Positions 44,934 through 54,916 of a stretch of 64,000 nucleotides of DNA are shown piece after piece. The stretch is from Pseudopontixanthobacter vadosimaris (GTDB lineage: Bacteria; Pseudomonadota; Alphaproteobacteria; Sphingomonadales; Sphingomonadaceae): assembly GCF_012979275.1 (NCBI RefSeq), contig NZ_JABASZ010000039.1, forward strand, positions 62,001 to 126,000, in the 5' to 3' direction. The translations under genes and the position numbers were made by a program. The notes beneath the pieces are model-generated. The model searched no databases. It was not told the origin of the DNA and saw nothing but the letters and a program-made list of their open reading frames with translations. Position 1 is the first letter of the stretch; each line of letters opens with the position of its first letter.

Positions 44934-46340
44934 TCAGTCGCCAGTCAGAATGCGGTCGACCAGCTGCTTCACGCTGGGCGTGAAATTGTTGGAATAGAAC
45001 GGATCTTCGCGGAACCTATAGGCCGCGTGCCCCGCGAACATCAGATTTTCCTCCACCGGGCCGCCATGCGCGATATCCTGAAGGGTCTTCTGGATGCAGA
45101 AGCTGCGCGGATCGGCCAGACGGCCGGTGGTGTAATTGTCGTGATCCTTCCACGAGGAAAACGCGCAATGCGACAGGCAGCCCATGCAGTCCGCCTGATC
45201 CTTGCGGATCATATCGCGGCTTTCAGGCGTGACGAAGACGATGGTTTCCTCGGGCGTCTTCAGCCCTTCGGTGTAGCCGGCAGCCACCCATTCGCGGGCC
45301 TTCGCGCGGTCTTCCTCGCTCACCCAAAAATTCTTCCCCCGCACCCCTGCATCCAGCTGAACGCAGCGTGCGCCATCCTCGGCCTTGCTATAGGCGATCT
45401 GGCGTTCGCTGCGGCGGATCAGGTCGAACAGGAAATCGTTCTTCACCGCGCTGGAATAGAAGCCGGTGGGCGAGAATTTGTGCAGCAGCACGTCGCCGGG
45501 TTCGATATCGCGCAGGGCATCCTTCCACCCCTGAGGGATCGGGCTTTCCTCGGTCAGCAGGGGCCGCGTGCCGAACTGGAAGGCGATCTTGCCGAGTTCG
45601 GGATTGTCGATCCAATCGTCCCATTCGCGCAGGAACCACACGCCGCCCGCCATGACGATCGGTACGCCTTCCGCCACCCCTTCCTTGCGCATCGTGTCCC
45701 GCAGGGCGGCGACGCGCGGATAGGGATCTTCCGGCTTCAGCGGATCCTCGGCATTGGACAGGCCGTTGTGCCCTCCGGCCAGCCACGGGTCTTCATAGAC
45801 GACCGCCGCCATGAGGTCGGCGACCTTGTGATAGCTGCGCTTCCACAAGGCGCGGAACGCGCGCGCCGAACTGATGATGGGCAGGTAATGGACACCGTGA
45901 TGCGCGGCGATCTCCGCCAGCTTGTACGGCATGCCGGCGCCGCAGGTCACCCCGGTGACGAGACCCTTCGTATTGGCGAGAGTACCCTCCAGCACCTGCT
46001 GCGCGCCGCCCATCTCCCACAGCACGTTGATGTTGATGGCACCCTTGCCGCCGGAGATGTCATGCGCGCGCTTCACCTGTTCGGTCGCGCCGTCGATCGC
46101 ATAGGCGATGAGCTGTTCGTGGCGTTCCTTGCGGGTCAGGGCGTCGTAGATCTGCGGAACGATCTTGCCTTCGGCATCGTAGCTGTCGGCATTCACCGCG
46201 CTCACCGTGCCGATGCCGCCGGCTGCCGCCCAGGCGCCGCTGCTTTCGCTGTTGGTGGCGGACACACCCTTGCCGCCTTCTATCAGCGGCCACACTTCGC
46301 GCCCGCCATAGGAAATCGGCTCCAGACCCTTGAACGCCAT
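44934..46340 (-). CDS. Nitronate monooxygenase-like flavoprotein with C-terminal Cys cluster
   Basis: 468 residues. The FMN-dependent 2-nitropropane dioxygenase barrel is visible: GAWAAAGGIGTVSA, GLVTGVTCGAGMP and VPIVMAGGVWF near 240. Beyond ~370 there is an extension with Cys385, 388, 392 and 415 (CMGCLSHC and later FC), spaced C-x2-C-x3-C-x22-C, which could hold a metal or Fe-S centre. The start at 46340 is set by [13 protein letters not shown] and a one-base overlap with the upstream stop. The substrate is unknown; 'nitronate monooxygenase' is a family name. Confidence 0.85.
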   Translation of the reverse strand: MAFKGLEPISYGGREVWPLIEGGKGVSATNSESSGAWAAAGGIGTVSAVNADSYDAEGKIVPQIYDALTRKERHEQLIAYAIDGATEQVKRAHDISGGKGAININVLWEMGGAQQVLEGTLANTKGLVTGVTCGAGMPYKLAEIAAHHGVHYLPIISSARAFRALWKRSYHKVADLMAAVVYEDPWLAGGHNGLSNAEDPLKPEDPYPRVAALRDTMRKEGVAEGVPIVMAGGVWFLREWDDWIDNPELGKIAFQFGTRPLLTEESPIPQGWKDALRDIEPGDVLLHKFSPTGFYSSAVKNDFLFDLIRRSERQIAYSKAEDGARCVQLDAGVRGKNFWVSEEDRAKAREWVAAGYTEGLKTPEETIVFVTPESRDMIRKDQADCMGCLSHCAFSSWKDHDNYTTGRLADPRSFCIQKTLQDIAHGGPVEENLMFAGHAAYRFREDPFYSNNFTPSVKQLVDRILTGD

Positions 46341-47122
46341 TATGTCTTCGCTTTCATCTTCGGCATCGATGCCGATTTGCTGGTTGTGTCGCCGCCCTGC
46401 CGGTCGCTGCGGCAGGGTTCGATTGCAGATGGGGCGGGCCGCTTGTCGGCGGCCTTGAACTGGGCATAATAGCCGGCAAGTTCCGGTGCATCGCGAAACG
46501 CGACCAGTTCGAAACCGACCTGCCTGAATTCGCATTGCAGCAGCAGGGGATCGATCCCGTGCTGATCGGTCGGCCGGTCGACATCGACGACGACGACCTG
46601 TCCGCCTTCCGCAAGGGCAGGCCACAATCGCCACAGGAACGCATAGGGTTCGCTGACCTCGTGATACATATGCACGAGGAAGATGCGGTCGAAACTGTCT
46701 TCCGGCAGGCGCGGATCGTCAGCTGCGCCCGGCTTGATCGAAACATTGTCGAGGCGTTCACGCTCCACGCGCGAGCCGAGCCGCTCCAGCGCTGCACGGT
46801 CGATATCCTGCGCGAGCACGCGGCCATTCGGCCCGACGCGTTCCGCCAGGCGAACGGTATAATATCCATTGCCCGCACCGATATCGGCCACCGTCATGCC
46901 CGGCTCGATCTCGGCGAAGTTCATCACCGTCGCCGCTTCGCCGCGGCTGTCGCGCTGCGTCTCTGTCGAGAACTGGTTGCTGCCGAGGCCGGACACCGGC
47001 CTGTCCGGCTGCGGAAATTCCATGGCAGTTTCGGGGCGCTCGCCCTCCACGCGCTCGCAGCCCGGTAGCAGCATACAAGCTCCGGCCAGTGCAATCACCA
47101 GGAGGGCGCTGTGGTGCCTCAT
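46340..47122 (-). CDS. SAM-dependent methyltransferase-like lipoprotein
   Basis: 260 residues. The N terminus is a lipoprotein signal, with lipobox LPGC (Cys22). The rest is a class I methyltransferase fold with motif [19 protein letters not shown] near 80-97, acidic D in [11 protein letters not shown] near 106, and a C-terminal Lys-rich tail. It resembles the COG4798 predicted methyltransferases, which often carry signal peptides. It overlaps prfB (ATGA) and the flavoprotein gene (TAATG), so all three are cotranscribed. Confidence 0.8.
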   Translation of the reverse strand: MRHHSALLVIALAGACMLLPGCERVEGERPETAMEFPQPDRPVSGLGSNQFSTETQRDSRGEAATVMNFAEIEPGMTVADIGAGNGYYTVRLAERVGPNGRVLAQDIDRAALERLGSRVERERLDNVSIKPGAADDPRLPEDSFDRIFLVHMYHEVSEPYAFLWRLWPALAEGGQVVVVDVDRPTDQHGIDPLLLQCEFRQVGFELVAFRDAPELAGYYAQFKAADKRPAPSAIEPCRSDRQGGDTTSKSASMPKMKAKT

Positions 47123-48246
47123 TCGACGTCCTCGACCTCGACCGTCTCGCCGGTGACGCGCTGCGCCAGCGCGGCCGAAATGAAGGGATCCAGTCCGCCA
47201 TCGAGCACATCATCGGGCGTGGGGCTGGTGACGCCCGTGCGTAGATCCTTCACCATCTGATAGGGTTGCAGGACGTATGAGCGGATCTGGTGCCCCCAGC
47301 CGATCTCCGTCTTTTCGGCGTATTCGCCCGATGCGATCGCCTCCCGCTCCGCCATTTCCTTTTCGAACAGGCGCGCCTTCAGCATGTTCATCGCCGTGGC
47401 GCGGTTCTTGTGCTGGCTGCGGTCGTTCTGGCTGGCGACGACGATGCCGCTCGGCTGATGGGTGATGCGAACGGCGGAATCAGTGGTGTTGACATGCTGC
47501 CCACCGGCACCGCTGGCGCGGTAGGTGTCGATCTTCAGATCGCTTTCGTTTATCTCGATGTCGATATCGTCGTCGATAACCGGATAGACCCAGACGCTGG
47601 AGAAACTGGTGTGCCGCCGCGCGGAGGAATCGTAGGGGCTGATGCGGACGAGGCGGTGAACCCCGCTTTCGGTCTTGGCGTAGCCATAGGCGTTTTCGCC
47701 CTTCACCAGCAAAGTGGCGGATTTGATGCCCGCCTGTTCGCCCGAATGGTAATCGACCAGTTCGACCTTGAACCCCTTGCGTTCGGCCCAGCGGGTGTAC
47801 ATCCGCTGCAGCATCTCGGCCCAGTCCTGGCTTTCCGTGCCGCCGGCACCGGCGTGGATTTCTACATAGGTGTCGTTGCCATCGGCCTCTCCTGCGAGCA
47901 GGGCCTGCACCTTGTCGGCATCGGCACGTTCCGCCAGCCGTTCAAGGGTGGCATGACCGTCATCGACGATCTCCTCGTCGCCCTCGGCCTCGCCCATCTC
48001 GACGAACTCGATCGCATCGTTCTTTTCGCTGGTGATCTCGCGCACGGTGCCGATGGCGCTTTCCAGGCGGCGGCGCTCACGCATGACGTTCTCCGCTTCC
48101 TTGGGATCGTCCCACAGGGTCGGGTCCTCCACCCGCGCGTTCAATTCATCCAGGCGGCGGAGCGCACGCTCCCAGTCCAGCGACTGGCGCACCAGTTGCA
48201 GGGCAGCGTCTATTCGGTCGATATGGGCCTGCCCTTCGGCACGCAT
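47119..48246 (-). CDS. prfB: Peptide chain release factor 2
   Basis: Recognises UGA and UAA. It has 375 residues. The catalytic GGQ is in [22 protein letters not shown] near 250. The codon-recognition tripeptide position reads SPY ([15 protein letters not shown]) instead of the E. coli SPF. The frame runs unbroken from [12 protein letters not shown], so the programmed +1 frameshift of E. coli prfB is absent. It lies 101 bp after mrcA on the same strand. Confidence 0.97.
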   Translation of the reverse strand: MRAEGQAHIDRIDAALQLVRQSLDWERALRRLDELNARVEDPTLWDDPKEAENVMRERRRLESAIGTVREITSEKNDAIEFVEMGEAEGDEEIVDDGHATLERLAERADADKVQALLAGEADGNDTYVEIHAGAGGTESQDWAEMLQRMYTRWAERKGFKVELVDYHSGEQAGIKSATLLVKGENAYGYAKTESGVHRLVRISPYDSSARRHTSFSSVWVYPVIDDDIDIEINESDLKIDTYRASGAGGQHVNTTDSAVRITHQPSGIVVASQNDRSQHKNRATAMNMLKARLFEKEMAEREAIASGEYAEKTEIGWGHQIRSYVLQPYQMVKDLRTGVTSPTPDDVLDGGLDPFISAALAQRVTGETVEVEDVE

Positions 48247-48347
48247 GGCTTTTTCTCCGCGTCTGAATATCCGCCAGGCCTAGCGAAGCCAGGCTGGCTT
48301 GGCAAAGGTTTGCCGGCGCTGCGCCGAAGCAGCGCCGGACTGTGCGT

Positions 48348-50873
48348 TCAGTAGATGCCGCCCTGCTCCGCGACGAAGCTCTCCACCTGCTGCGGTGGCG
48401 GTGCGCTGCGGCTCTGCGCCTGAGAGGTCCGACGCGATGTCGCCCGGCTCGCCTGGCGGATAAGCTCCAGAATTTCGTTCCGGCGCGCGGCGATGGCATC
48501 CTGACGGGTGGCGCGCGGCGGTTCGGTATCGGGCTTGAACGCCTCCCAGATCACCGCGGCCTTCGGGTCGTCCGTGGGCGTGCCCCCGAACACCTTCTTG
48601 CCGCTGCGCCGGTCGATCCGCACCATGCGCACGCCGGCGGGGGCCACGAAGGGTTCATCGGTCCAGCGGTCGCGCGTATCGGTAACGAATTGCTTGAAGA
48701 TCGGGGCAGCGGTGTTGCCGCCCTGCACGTAACCGCCCATGTCGCGCGGCTGATCGAAACCGAGATAGGTTCCCGCCACGATATCGGGCGACCCGCCGAC
48801 GAACCATGCGTTGGTCGGCCCGGTGGTCGTCCCCGTCTTGCCGAACAGCGGCAGGTCGAGATCGCGCAGGCGAACCGCAGTCCCGCGCGTCACCACGCCG
48901 CGCAGCATGTGAACGGTCTGGAACGCGGTGCGCGGGTCCATCACCTGCCGCCCGCTGGCGGGCAGGCGCGGCATGGGCTGGCCGTCATATTCGGCCATGT
49001 TGCACCCGGTGCATTCCCGCTTGTCGGCACGGAAGATGACCTTGCCGCGGCGGTCCTGAACATAATCGATCACGCTGGGATCATGCTGACGCCCCTGATT
49101 GGCGAGCGCGGCATAGGCATTCACCATCTTCAACACCGTGGTGTCGCCCGCGCCCAGCGCGAAGGAGGGATAGTTTTCATATTTGCCGATGCCGACTCGC
49201 TCGAACAGGCGAGTGACATTGTCCATCCCCGCTTCCATGGCGATATGCACCGTCATCAGATTGCGGCTCTGCTCCAGACCCCAGCGCATGGTGTGGACGC
49301 CGCCGCCGCCACCGCCGAAATTGCGGAAGCATTTGTCGCCGAGATTCGCGCCCTGATAATAGCAGAATGTCTGGTCCGGCACCAGGCTGGCGGGGGTCAT
49401 GCCGTGGTCCAGGCCTGCGGCATAGACGAAAGGCTTGATGGTCGAACCCGGCTGGCGCTGCGCCTGGGTCGCGCGGTTGAAACTGCCGAGGCGGCTGTCG
49501 AACCCGCCCTGCATGGCAAGTACGCGCCCGGTCTGCGGATCGGAAGCGACGAAGCCGCCCGACACTTCGGGGATGTATTCCAGCCGGTAGCCACTGCCCG
49601 CAGGCGAAGCGGCCACGACGTCGCCCACTTTCAGCGAATCGGCTGCGCGCGACAGCGGGTGATCCTCGCCGTCGGTGAAGAGGATGCGCGGCGATGCGCC
49701 CGCTTCGCTGATGACGCCGATGCGCCAGTCCTCGTAATTGATGCCGAGGTTCGAACTCGCCAGTTGCGACGCAAGATTGCCAGCATCGGCGTCCAGCGTG
49801 GCCACCGGCCCGCGGAACCCCTTGCCCGCATGGTAACGCAGCATGCCCGCCCGCAGGGAATCGCGCGCCGCGTCCTGCATTTCGGTATCCAGGGACGTTC
49901 TCACCCACAGGCCGCCCGAATAGACGCTGTTCCTGCCGTCATCGGCCGTTTCCCCGAATTCGTCGATCAGCTGGCGGCGAACTTCCTCGAGGAAATAGCC
50001 GGCATCGGCGCTGGCAGTCTGGGATTTCTGCGGCACAAGCCCGAGCGGCTGCGCCTTGGCACGGCTCGCTTCGCTTTCCGTGACGAAATCGTTGACGGCC
50101 ATCTGATCGAGCACGAAATTGCGGCGGGCAAGCGCCAGCTGTTCGTTCCTGGCTCGCCCGTAGCGCTCCGGCGCTTTCGGCAGAATCGCCAGGAACGCCA
50201 TTTCGTGCAGGTCGAGATCGCCGATATCCTTGTCGAAATAGGCGCGGCTGGCCGCCTGCACGCCGAAGCTGCGACGGCCGAGAGGTATTTCATTGAGATA
50301 GAGTTCGAGGATCTGCCGTTTCGTCAGCACGTCCTCGATCTTCATCGCCAGCCGCATTTCCTTCAGCTTGCGCGTGATGGAATATTCATCACCCACCAGG
50401 ATGTTCTTGGCGACCTGCTGGGTAATGGTCGAACCGCCCTTGGCACGCTGGCCGGTGCCCAACTTGCTGGCATAGTCGACGACCGCGCCGGCCAGGCCGG
50501 TGACATCGACCCCGCCGTGGCTGAAGAAGGTCTTGTCCTCCGCCGCCAGATAGGATTCGATCAGCGTCTGCGGGAAATCGGCATATTGCAGCTGCACTCG
50601 GCGCTCACGCGCGTAGGAATGGACGATCTCGCCATCGATGCCGCGCACGACGGTCGGCAGCGGCGGTTCGTAATCGAGCAGCGTTTCGGCATCGGGCATC
50701 CCGCGCGAAAGCGTGATCCACAGCGCGATCAGCGCGACGAGGCCGAGCACGCCAAGGATGAACATCCAGCGGAACCAGCGCCGTTCGCGCCAGTTTCTTC
50801 TGAAGAACTGCGCTGCCCCGCTCGCGTCGCGGCGAATTCGGTACGTGATGCTGTCTCTGGATTGTTCGGCCAT
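48348..50873 (-). CDS. mrcA: Penicillin-binding protein 1A (bifunctional transglycosylase/transpeptidase)
   Basis: Polymerises and cross-links peptidoglycan. It has 841 residues. One membrane anchor is near residues 36-53. The glycosyltransferase domain has EDKTFFSHGGVD and GGSTITQQVAKN near 110-140. The transpeptidase domain has SxxK GSTIKPFVYA near 450, SRN in LEQSRNLMTV near 518, and KTGTTTGPTNAWF near 685. It ends in a Gln/Arg-rich tail. It leads the prfB unit. Confidence 0.97.
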   Translation of the reverse strand: MAEQSRDSITYRIRRDASGAAQFFRRNWRERRWFRWMFILGVLGLVALIALWITLSRGMPDAETLLDYEPPLPTVVRGIDGEIVHSYARERRVQLQYADFPQTLIESYLAAEDKTFFSHGGVDVTGLAGAVVDYASKLGTGQRAKGGSTITQQVAKNILVGDEYSITRKLKEMRLAMKIEDVLTKRQILELYLNEIPLGRRSFGVQAASRAYFDKDIGDLDLHEMAFLAILPKAPERYGRARNEQLALARRNFVLDQMAVNDFVTESEASRAKAQPLGLVPQKSQTASADAGYFLEEVRRQLIDEFGETADDGRNSVYSGGLWVRTSLDTEMQDAARDSLRAGMLRYHAGKGFRGPVATLDADAGNLASQLASSNLGINYEDWRIGVISEAGASPRILFTDGEDHPLSRAADSLKVGDVVAASPAGSGYRLEYIPEVSGGFVASDPQTGRVLAMQGGFDSRLGSFNRATQAQRQPGSTIKPFVYAAGLDHGMTPASLVPDQTFCYYQGANLGDKCFRNFGGGGGGVHTMRWGLEQSRNLMTVHIAMEAGMDNVTRLFERVGIGKYENYPSFALGAGDTTVLKMVNAYAALANQGRQHDPSVIDYVQDRRGKVIFRADKRECTGCNMAEYDGQPMPRLPASGRQVMDPRTAFQTVHMLRGVVTRGTAVRLRDLDLPLFGKTGTTTGPTNAWFVGGSPDIVAGTYLGFDQPRDMGGYVQGGNTAAPIFKQFVTDTRDRWTDEPFVAPAGVRMVRIDRRSGKKVFGGTPTDDPKAAVIWEAFKPDTEPPRATRQDAIAARRNEILELIRQASRATSRRTSQAQSRSAPPPQQVESFVAEQGGIY

Positions 50874-51061
50874 GATCAGCGGCGGCCTTTAGCATGCACT
50901 TCCTTGCTGTTGCCAGAACAAAGCCGGGCTTTTCAATCGATCGGGCTACCGTTATCGAAATTGTTCCGGTCGACGGTCCGGCCGCCGTGGTGAGTGCACG
51001 TTTAATTCCGACCAGATTTCTGCGCTGGCGAAGCTGCGCCTGACGCGATAGACGATCATCC

Positions 51062-52243
51062 ATGTTTTTCGATTTCGTAGACGAGCTTCGCGCGACCGGC
51101 ATCTCGGCGTCCTTCAAGGAACATCTCACGCTGCTCGAGGCGCTCGACCGCGATGTGATCGAACAGACGCCCGAGGCCTTCTATTACCTGAGCCGCGCGA
51201 CATTCGTGAAGGACGAAGGGCTGCTCGACCGCTTCGACCAGGTGTTCAACCGAGTCTTCAAGGGGATCATGAGCGATTACGGGCAGAACCCGGTCGAGAT
51301 TCCGGAGGACTGGCTGAAGGCAGTGGCCGAGAAGTTCCTGAGCGAGGAGGAGATGGCCGAGATCAAGTCGCTGGGTGACTGGGACGAGATCATGGAGACG
51401 CTGAAGAAGCGGCTGGAAGAACAGAAGGAGCGTCACGAGGGCGGCAGCAAGTGGATCGGCACCGGCGGAACGTCGCCCTTCGGCCATTCGGGCTACAATC
51501 CCGAAGGCGTGCGGATCGGCGGGGAAAGCCGCAACAAGCGCGCGGTGAAGGTCTGGGAAAAACGCGAGTTTCGCAATCTGGACAATACGAAGGAGCTCGG
51601 CACCCGCAATATCAAGATGGCGCTGCGCCGCCTGCGCCGCTTCGCGCGTGAAGGGGCCGCCGACCAGCTGGATCTGGATGCCACGATCAAGGGTACGGCG
51701 AAACAGGGTTGGCTCGACATTCACATGCGCCCGGAACGGCGCAATGCGGTGAAGCTGCTGCTGTTCCTGGATGTCGGTGGGTCGATGGACCCGTTCATCA
51801 GGCTGGTGGAGGAACTGTTCAGCGCAGCCACGGCCGAGTTCAAGAACCTGGAATTCTTCTACTTCCACAATTGCCTGTATGAAGGCGTGTGGAAGGACAA
51901 TGCCCGCCGCTGGCAGGACCGCACGAAGACCTGGGACGTGCTGCATAAATTCGGCCATGACTACAAGGTCGTCTTCGTCGGAGATGCTGCCATGAGTCCC
52001 TATGAGATCACGCATCAGGGCGGCAGCGTCGAACATATGAACGAGGAAGCCGGCGCCACCTGGATGCGCCGGGTGACGAACACCTATCCCGCCACCGTCT
52101 GGATCAACCCCGTGCCGGAAAAGCAGTGGGGCTATTCGCAGAGCACCCGGATGCTGCGCGAGCTGGTGAATGATCGCATGTATCCCCTGACGCTGGACGG
52201 ACTGGATGATGCCATGCGCGAATTGAGCCGCAAGCAGGGCTGA
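51062..52243 (+). CDS. CoxE-like VWA domain protein
   Basis: 393 residues. The N-terminal ~200 residues are helical and charged. A VWA-like domain follows with a MIDAS motif written DVGGSMD (near residue 239) and later DAAMSPYE. This layout matches the CoxE/VWA proteins that partner with MoxR-type AAA+ ATPases in metal-centre or complex maturation. No MoxR gene is adjacent in this window. The stop codon sits in the loop of a 12-bp hairpin. Confidence 0.85.
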   Translation: MFFDFVDELRATGISASFKEHLTLLEALDRDVIEQTPEAFYYLSRATFVKDEGLLDRFDQVFNRVFKGIMSDYGQNPVEIPEDWLKAVAEKFLSEEEMAEIKSLGDWDEIMETLKKRLEEQKERHEGGSKWIGTGGTSPFGHSGYNPEGVRIGGESRNKRAVKVWEKREFRNLDNTKELGTRNIKMALRRLRRFAREGAADQLDLDATIKGTAKQGWLDIHMRPERRNAVKLLLFLDVGGSMDPFIRLVEELFSAATAEFKNLEFFYFHNCLYEGVWKDNARRWQDRTKTWDVLHKFGHDYKVVFVGDAAMSPYEITHQGGSVEHMNEEAGATWMRRVTNTYPATVWINPVPEKQWGYSQSTRMLRELVNDRMYPLTLDGLDDAMRELSRKQG

Positions 52244-52255
52244 CCCTGCTTGCGG
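52228..52255. terminator. Hairpin containing the VWA gene stop codon
   Basis: Perfect 12-bp stem (52228-52239 with 52244-52255); the loop CTGA contains the TGA stop of the VWA gene. It lies between convergent genes. No T-run, so termination may depend on Rho or the hairpin may only cap the mRNA. Confidence 0.5.
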
Positions 52256-52280
52256 CCCTGCACCGGCTTCCGCGCCCGCA

Positions 52281-53588
52281 TCACTCGCGGTCGAGTTCCT
52301 CGTTCAGCCGCAGGCTGCAGCGCCAGAAGAAGAATGCCGGCACCAGGCTCATCGCCGAGGCAATGAAGAGCACGTAGCGGACGCTGTCATCGCCATAGGC
52401 CGGCTTCAGCACATCGGACAGGATGCCGAAGAATGTCGGGCCCAGGCCAAGGCCGATCAGATTCTGGAAGAACAGCAGCACCGCCGCCGCCATTGCGCGG
52501 GCCGACGGGCTGACCAGCCCCTGCACCGACGAATAGGTGGGGCCGTAATAGAGCGACGTCAGGATGGTCGGGATGAACAATATGGCGAGCGCCAGCTGCC
52601 ACTGAGCCACTGCATAGGCCAGCACCAGCATCGGCGCGGCGACCGCCATGCCGATGGCGGGTGCGGTCAGCACGTGGCGCCGGTTCGTCGCTCCGAAACG
52701 ATCGGCCAGATAACCGCCGAGCCAGGTGCCGAAGATACCCGCCGCGCCATTGACCAGTCCGAAATACAGGCCGACTTGCCCCGGGCTGAGGCCGTGCGTG
52801 CGCTGGAAGAAGATCGTTGCCCAGGTGATCTTGCCATAGCTGAGGAAAGCCGCCGACGATCCGGCGATCAGCAGGAAGATCATCGCTTTCGATCCGAAGA
52901 TGGCGGACAGCGCCGCCTTGCCGGACAGCCGCTGGCGTTCCGGCATCGCGCGCATCGCCGCGCCGCGGCGCGGATCCTTGAGCACGAACCAGACGACGAG
53001 GGCGAGCGCCACGCCCGGCAGCCCGACGAACAGGAAGGCTGCACGCCAGCCCACCAGATCGGCCAGGATCCCCCCGATAACCATGCCCAGCACGGTGCCG
53101 ATGGGGATACCGAGCGCGTAGAAGGCGAGCGCCGAACTGCGGCGTTCCTTCGGCACGATGTCGCTGATCAGCGAATGGGCAGCGGGCGTGCAGCCCGCCT
53201 CCCCGACCCCGACCCCGACCCGCGCCAGGAGCATCTGCGTGAAATTCTGCGCCAGCCCGCACAGCGCCGTCATCGCCGACCAGACCGCCAGCGCGACGGC
53301 GATCAGACGCGGACGGTTCGTCGTCGGCCTGTCGGCATATCGCGCCAGCGGCAGCCCGAGAATGGAATAGAGCAAGGCGAAGGCCAGCCCCGTCATCAGC
53401 CCGATCTGCGTATCGCTCAGATCCAGTTCGAGCGCGATCGGTTCGGCAAGGATGTTGACGATCTGCCGATCGAGGAAATTCAGGATATAGACGATCAGCA
53501 GGATCCACAGGACCGTGCGGACCGAGCTTTCCCGCTCCGGTTTGCCGGACGCAATGGTGGCGGTTGCCGGGGGTGCATTGAAGGCCAT
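52281..53588 (-). CDS. MFS transporter (Spinster-like)
   Basis: 435 residues with twelve hydrophobic segments. The first ends ILNFLDRQIVNILAEPI and is followed by DTQIGLMTGLAFALLY and the MFS loop RYADRPTTNRPRLI, a pattern common in Spinster-type MFS proteins of sphingomonads. The ATG at 53588 has GAGGAGAG just upstream, a strong ribosome-binding site; the frame opens further upstream. Cargo unknown. Confidence 0.88.
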   Translation of the reverse strand: MAFNAPPATATIASGKPERESSVRTVLWILLIVYILNFLDRQIVNILAEPIALELDLSDTQIGLMTGLAFALLYSILGLPLARYADRPTTNRPRLIAVALAVWSAMTALCGLAQNFTQMLLARVGVGVGEAGCTPAAHSLISDIVPKERRSSALAFYALGIPIGTVLGMVIGGILADLVGWRAAFLFVGLPGVALALVVWFVLKDPRRGAAMRAMPERQRLSGKAALSAIFGSKAMIFLLIAGSSAAFLSYGKITWATIFFQRTHGLSPGQVGLYFGLVNGAAGIFGTWLGGYLADRFGATNRRHVLTAPAIGMAVAAPMLVLAYAVAQWQLALAILFIPTILTSLYYGPTYSSVQGLVSPSARAMAAAVLLFFQNLIGLGLGPTFFGILSDVLKPAYGDDSVRYVLFIASAMSLVPAFFFWRCSLRLNEELDRE

Positions 53589-53698
53589 CTTCTCTCCTCG
53601 AGGGCCGCAATCTGCCGTTGCCGCTCCTGTTTCCGCCGCGATGTTCCTGCCTTTTGCGGCAAGGTCAACCATGTTGCGCCTTTTGCCTGCGTTTCCCC

Positions 53699-54916
53699 TC
53701 AATACAGCAGGTGGCCTCTCACCATCTCAACCCATGCCGCTTCGTCGGCAGTGGCCTGCCCGTCCAGATGATCGGGTCCGGCGCTGCCGTCATCCACCCA
53801 TTCGCGCAAGGAAGGCCCGCCGTTGATGACATCGATGGCAAGCCGGTCCGTTTCATATTCATAGGGAAAGTCCCGCCACAGATCGTAATCCGGGTGCAGC
53901 ATCCGGATCGCCTTGAGGGCCAGCGCCTGCAGCCTCCACGGACGAAAGGCATCGTGATCGTAGAATGGCCCTTCGGCATGGATCATCAGCGCATTGCACA
54001 ATTTGCCTGCGTGCTTGTGAAATGTCGGTTCGAACCAGCATTCGCGCAGGGCGCAGCCGCTCAGCCATTCGGGCGCCAGTTTGCGCATCGCCTTGTGAAT
54101 GGCGGCGGCGTCGAGGTCGGGCGCGCCGAACAGAACCTCCAGCGGACGGGTCGTGCCGCGCCCTTCGCTCAAATTCGTGCCCTCCAGCATCACGGTGCCG
54201 GCATAGGCGCGCGCCATGTTGAGCGCGGCGGCGTTCGGGCTGGGGTTGATCCAGACCCGGTCCGAAGGCCAGCCCCACCCGGCACCTGCCGCATCGCCTG
54301 CACCCTCATTCGGTTGCCAGCCCTCCATCGCGACCACGCGGTAATCCAGATCGAGCTCGAAATGTTCGATAAACCACGCACCCATCTCGCCCATCGTCAG
54401 CCCGTGCCGCATGGGCATGGGGGCCGCACCGACAAAGCTCTCCTGCCCCGGCACCAGCAGAGTGCCCTCGACCGGACGGCCCGCCGGATTGGGCCGGTCC
54501 AGCACCCACACCGCCTTGCCCTGCTCCGCCGCCGCTTCGAGCAGATAGAGCAGCGTGGTCACGAAAGTATAGATGCGGCAGCCGAGATCCTGGAGATCGA
54601 ACAGGAAGACATCCGCCGTGTCCATCATGGCCGGGGTCGGCCGGCGAACCTCACCATACAGGCTGAAAATGGGGATGCCGTATTCCGCATCCACCTCATC
54701 CGCGGTTTCCACCATGTTGTCCTGCTTGTCGCCCTTAAGCCCGTGCTGCGGGCCGAAGGCCGAGGTCACCTTAACGCCGGCATCAATCAGCGCATCGAGC
54801 GAATGAACGAGATTGCGGGTCACGGAGGCCGGATGCGCCACCAGCGCCACCCTCCTGCCCTTCAACTGGTCCAGGAGCGAGCGGTCGGCGAGCAGGCGAT
54901 CAAGTCCGGTTTTCAT
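53699..54916 (-). CDS. DUF1343 protein, NamZ-like exo-N-acetylmuramidase
   Basis: 405 residues. Family signs are LVAHPASVTRN near 30, FGPQHGLKGDKQDNM near 55, SLYGEVRRPTP near 85, FDLQDLGCRIYTFVTT near 108, DRPNPAGR near 140 and EGTNLSEGRGTTRPLEVLFGAP near 255. DUF1343 includes NamZ, which removes terminal N-acetylmuramic acid from peptidoglycan fragments. No signal peptide is visible, so it would act in the cytoplasm. Its ATG overlaps the stop of a DOMON-like gene. Confidence 0.85.
   Translation of the reverse strand: MKTGLDRLLADRSLLDQLKGRRVALVAHPASVTRNLVHSLDALIDAGVKVTSAFGPQHGLKGDKQDNMVETADEVDAEYGIPIFSLYGEVRRPTPAMMDTADVFLFDLQDLGCRIYTFVTTLLYLLEAAAEQGKAVWVLDRPNPAGRPVEGTLLVPGQESFVGAAPMPMRHGLTMGEMGAWFIEHFELDLDYRVVAMEGWQPNEGAGDAAGAGWGWPSDRVWINPSPNAAALNMARAYAGTVMLEGTNLSEGRGTTRPLEVLFGAPDLDAAAIHKAMRKLAPEWLSGCALRECWFEPTFHKHAGKLCNALMIHAEGPFYDHDAFRPWRLQALALKAIRMLHPDYDLWRDFPYEYETDRLAIDVINGGPSLREWVDDGSAGPDHLDGQATADEAAWVEMVRGHLLY

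Noticed and set aside
47119-48246. Programmed frameshift in prfB
   Set aside because: The frame is continuous from the start codon; there is no in-frame TGA near codon 26.
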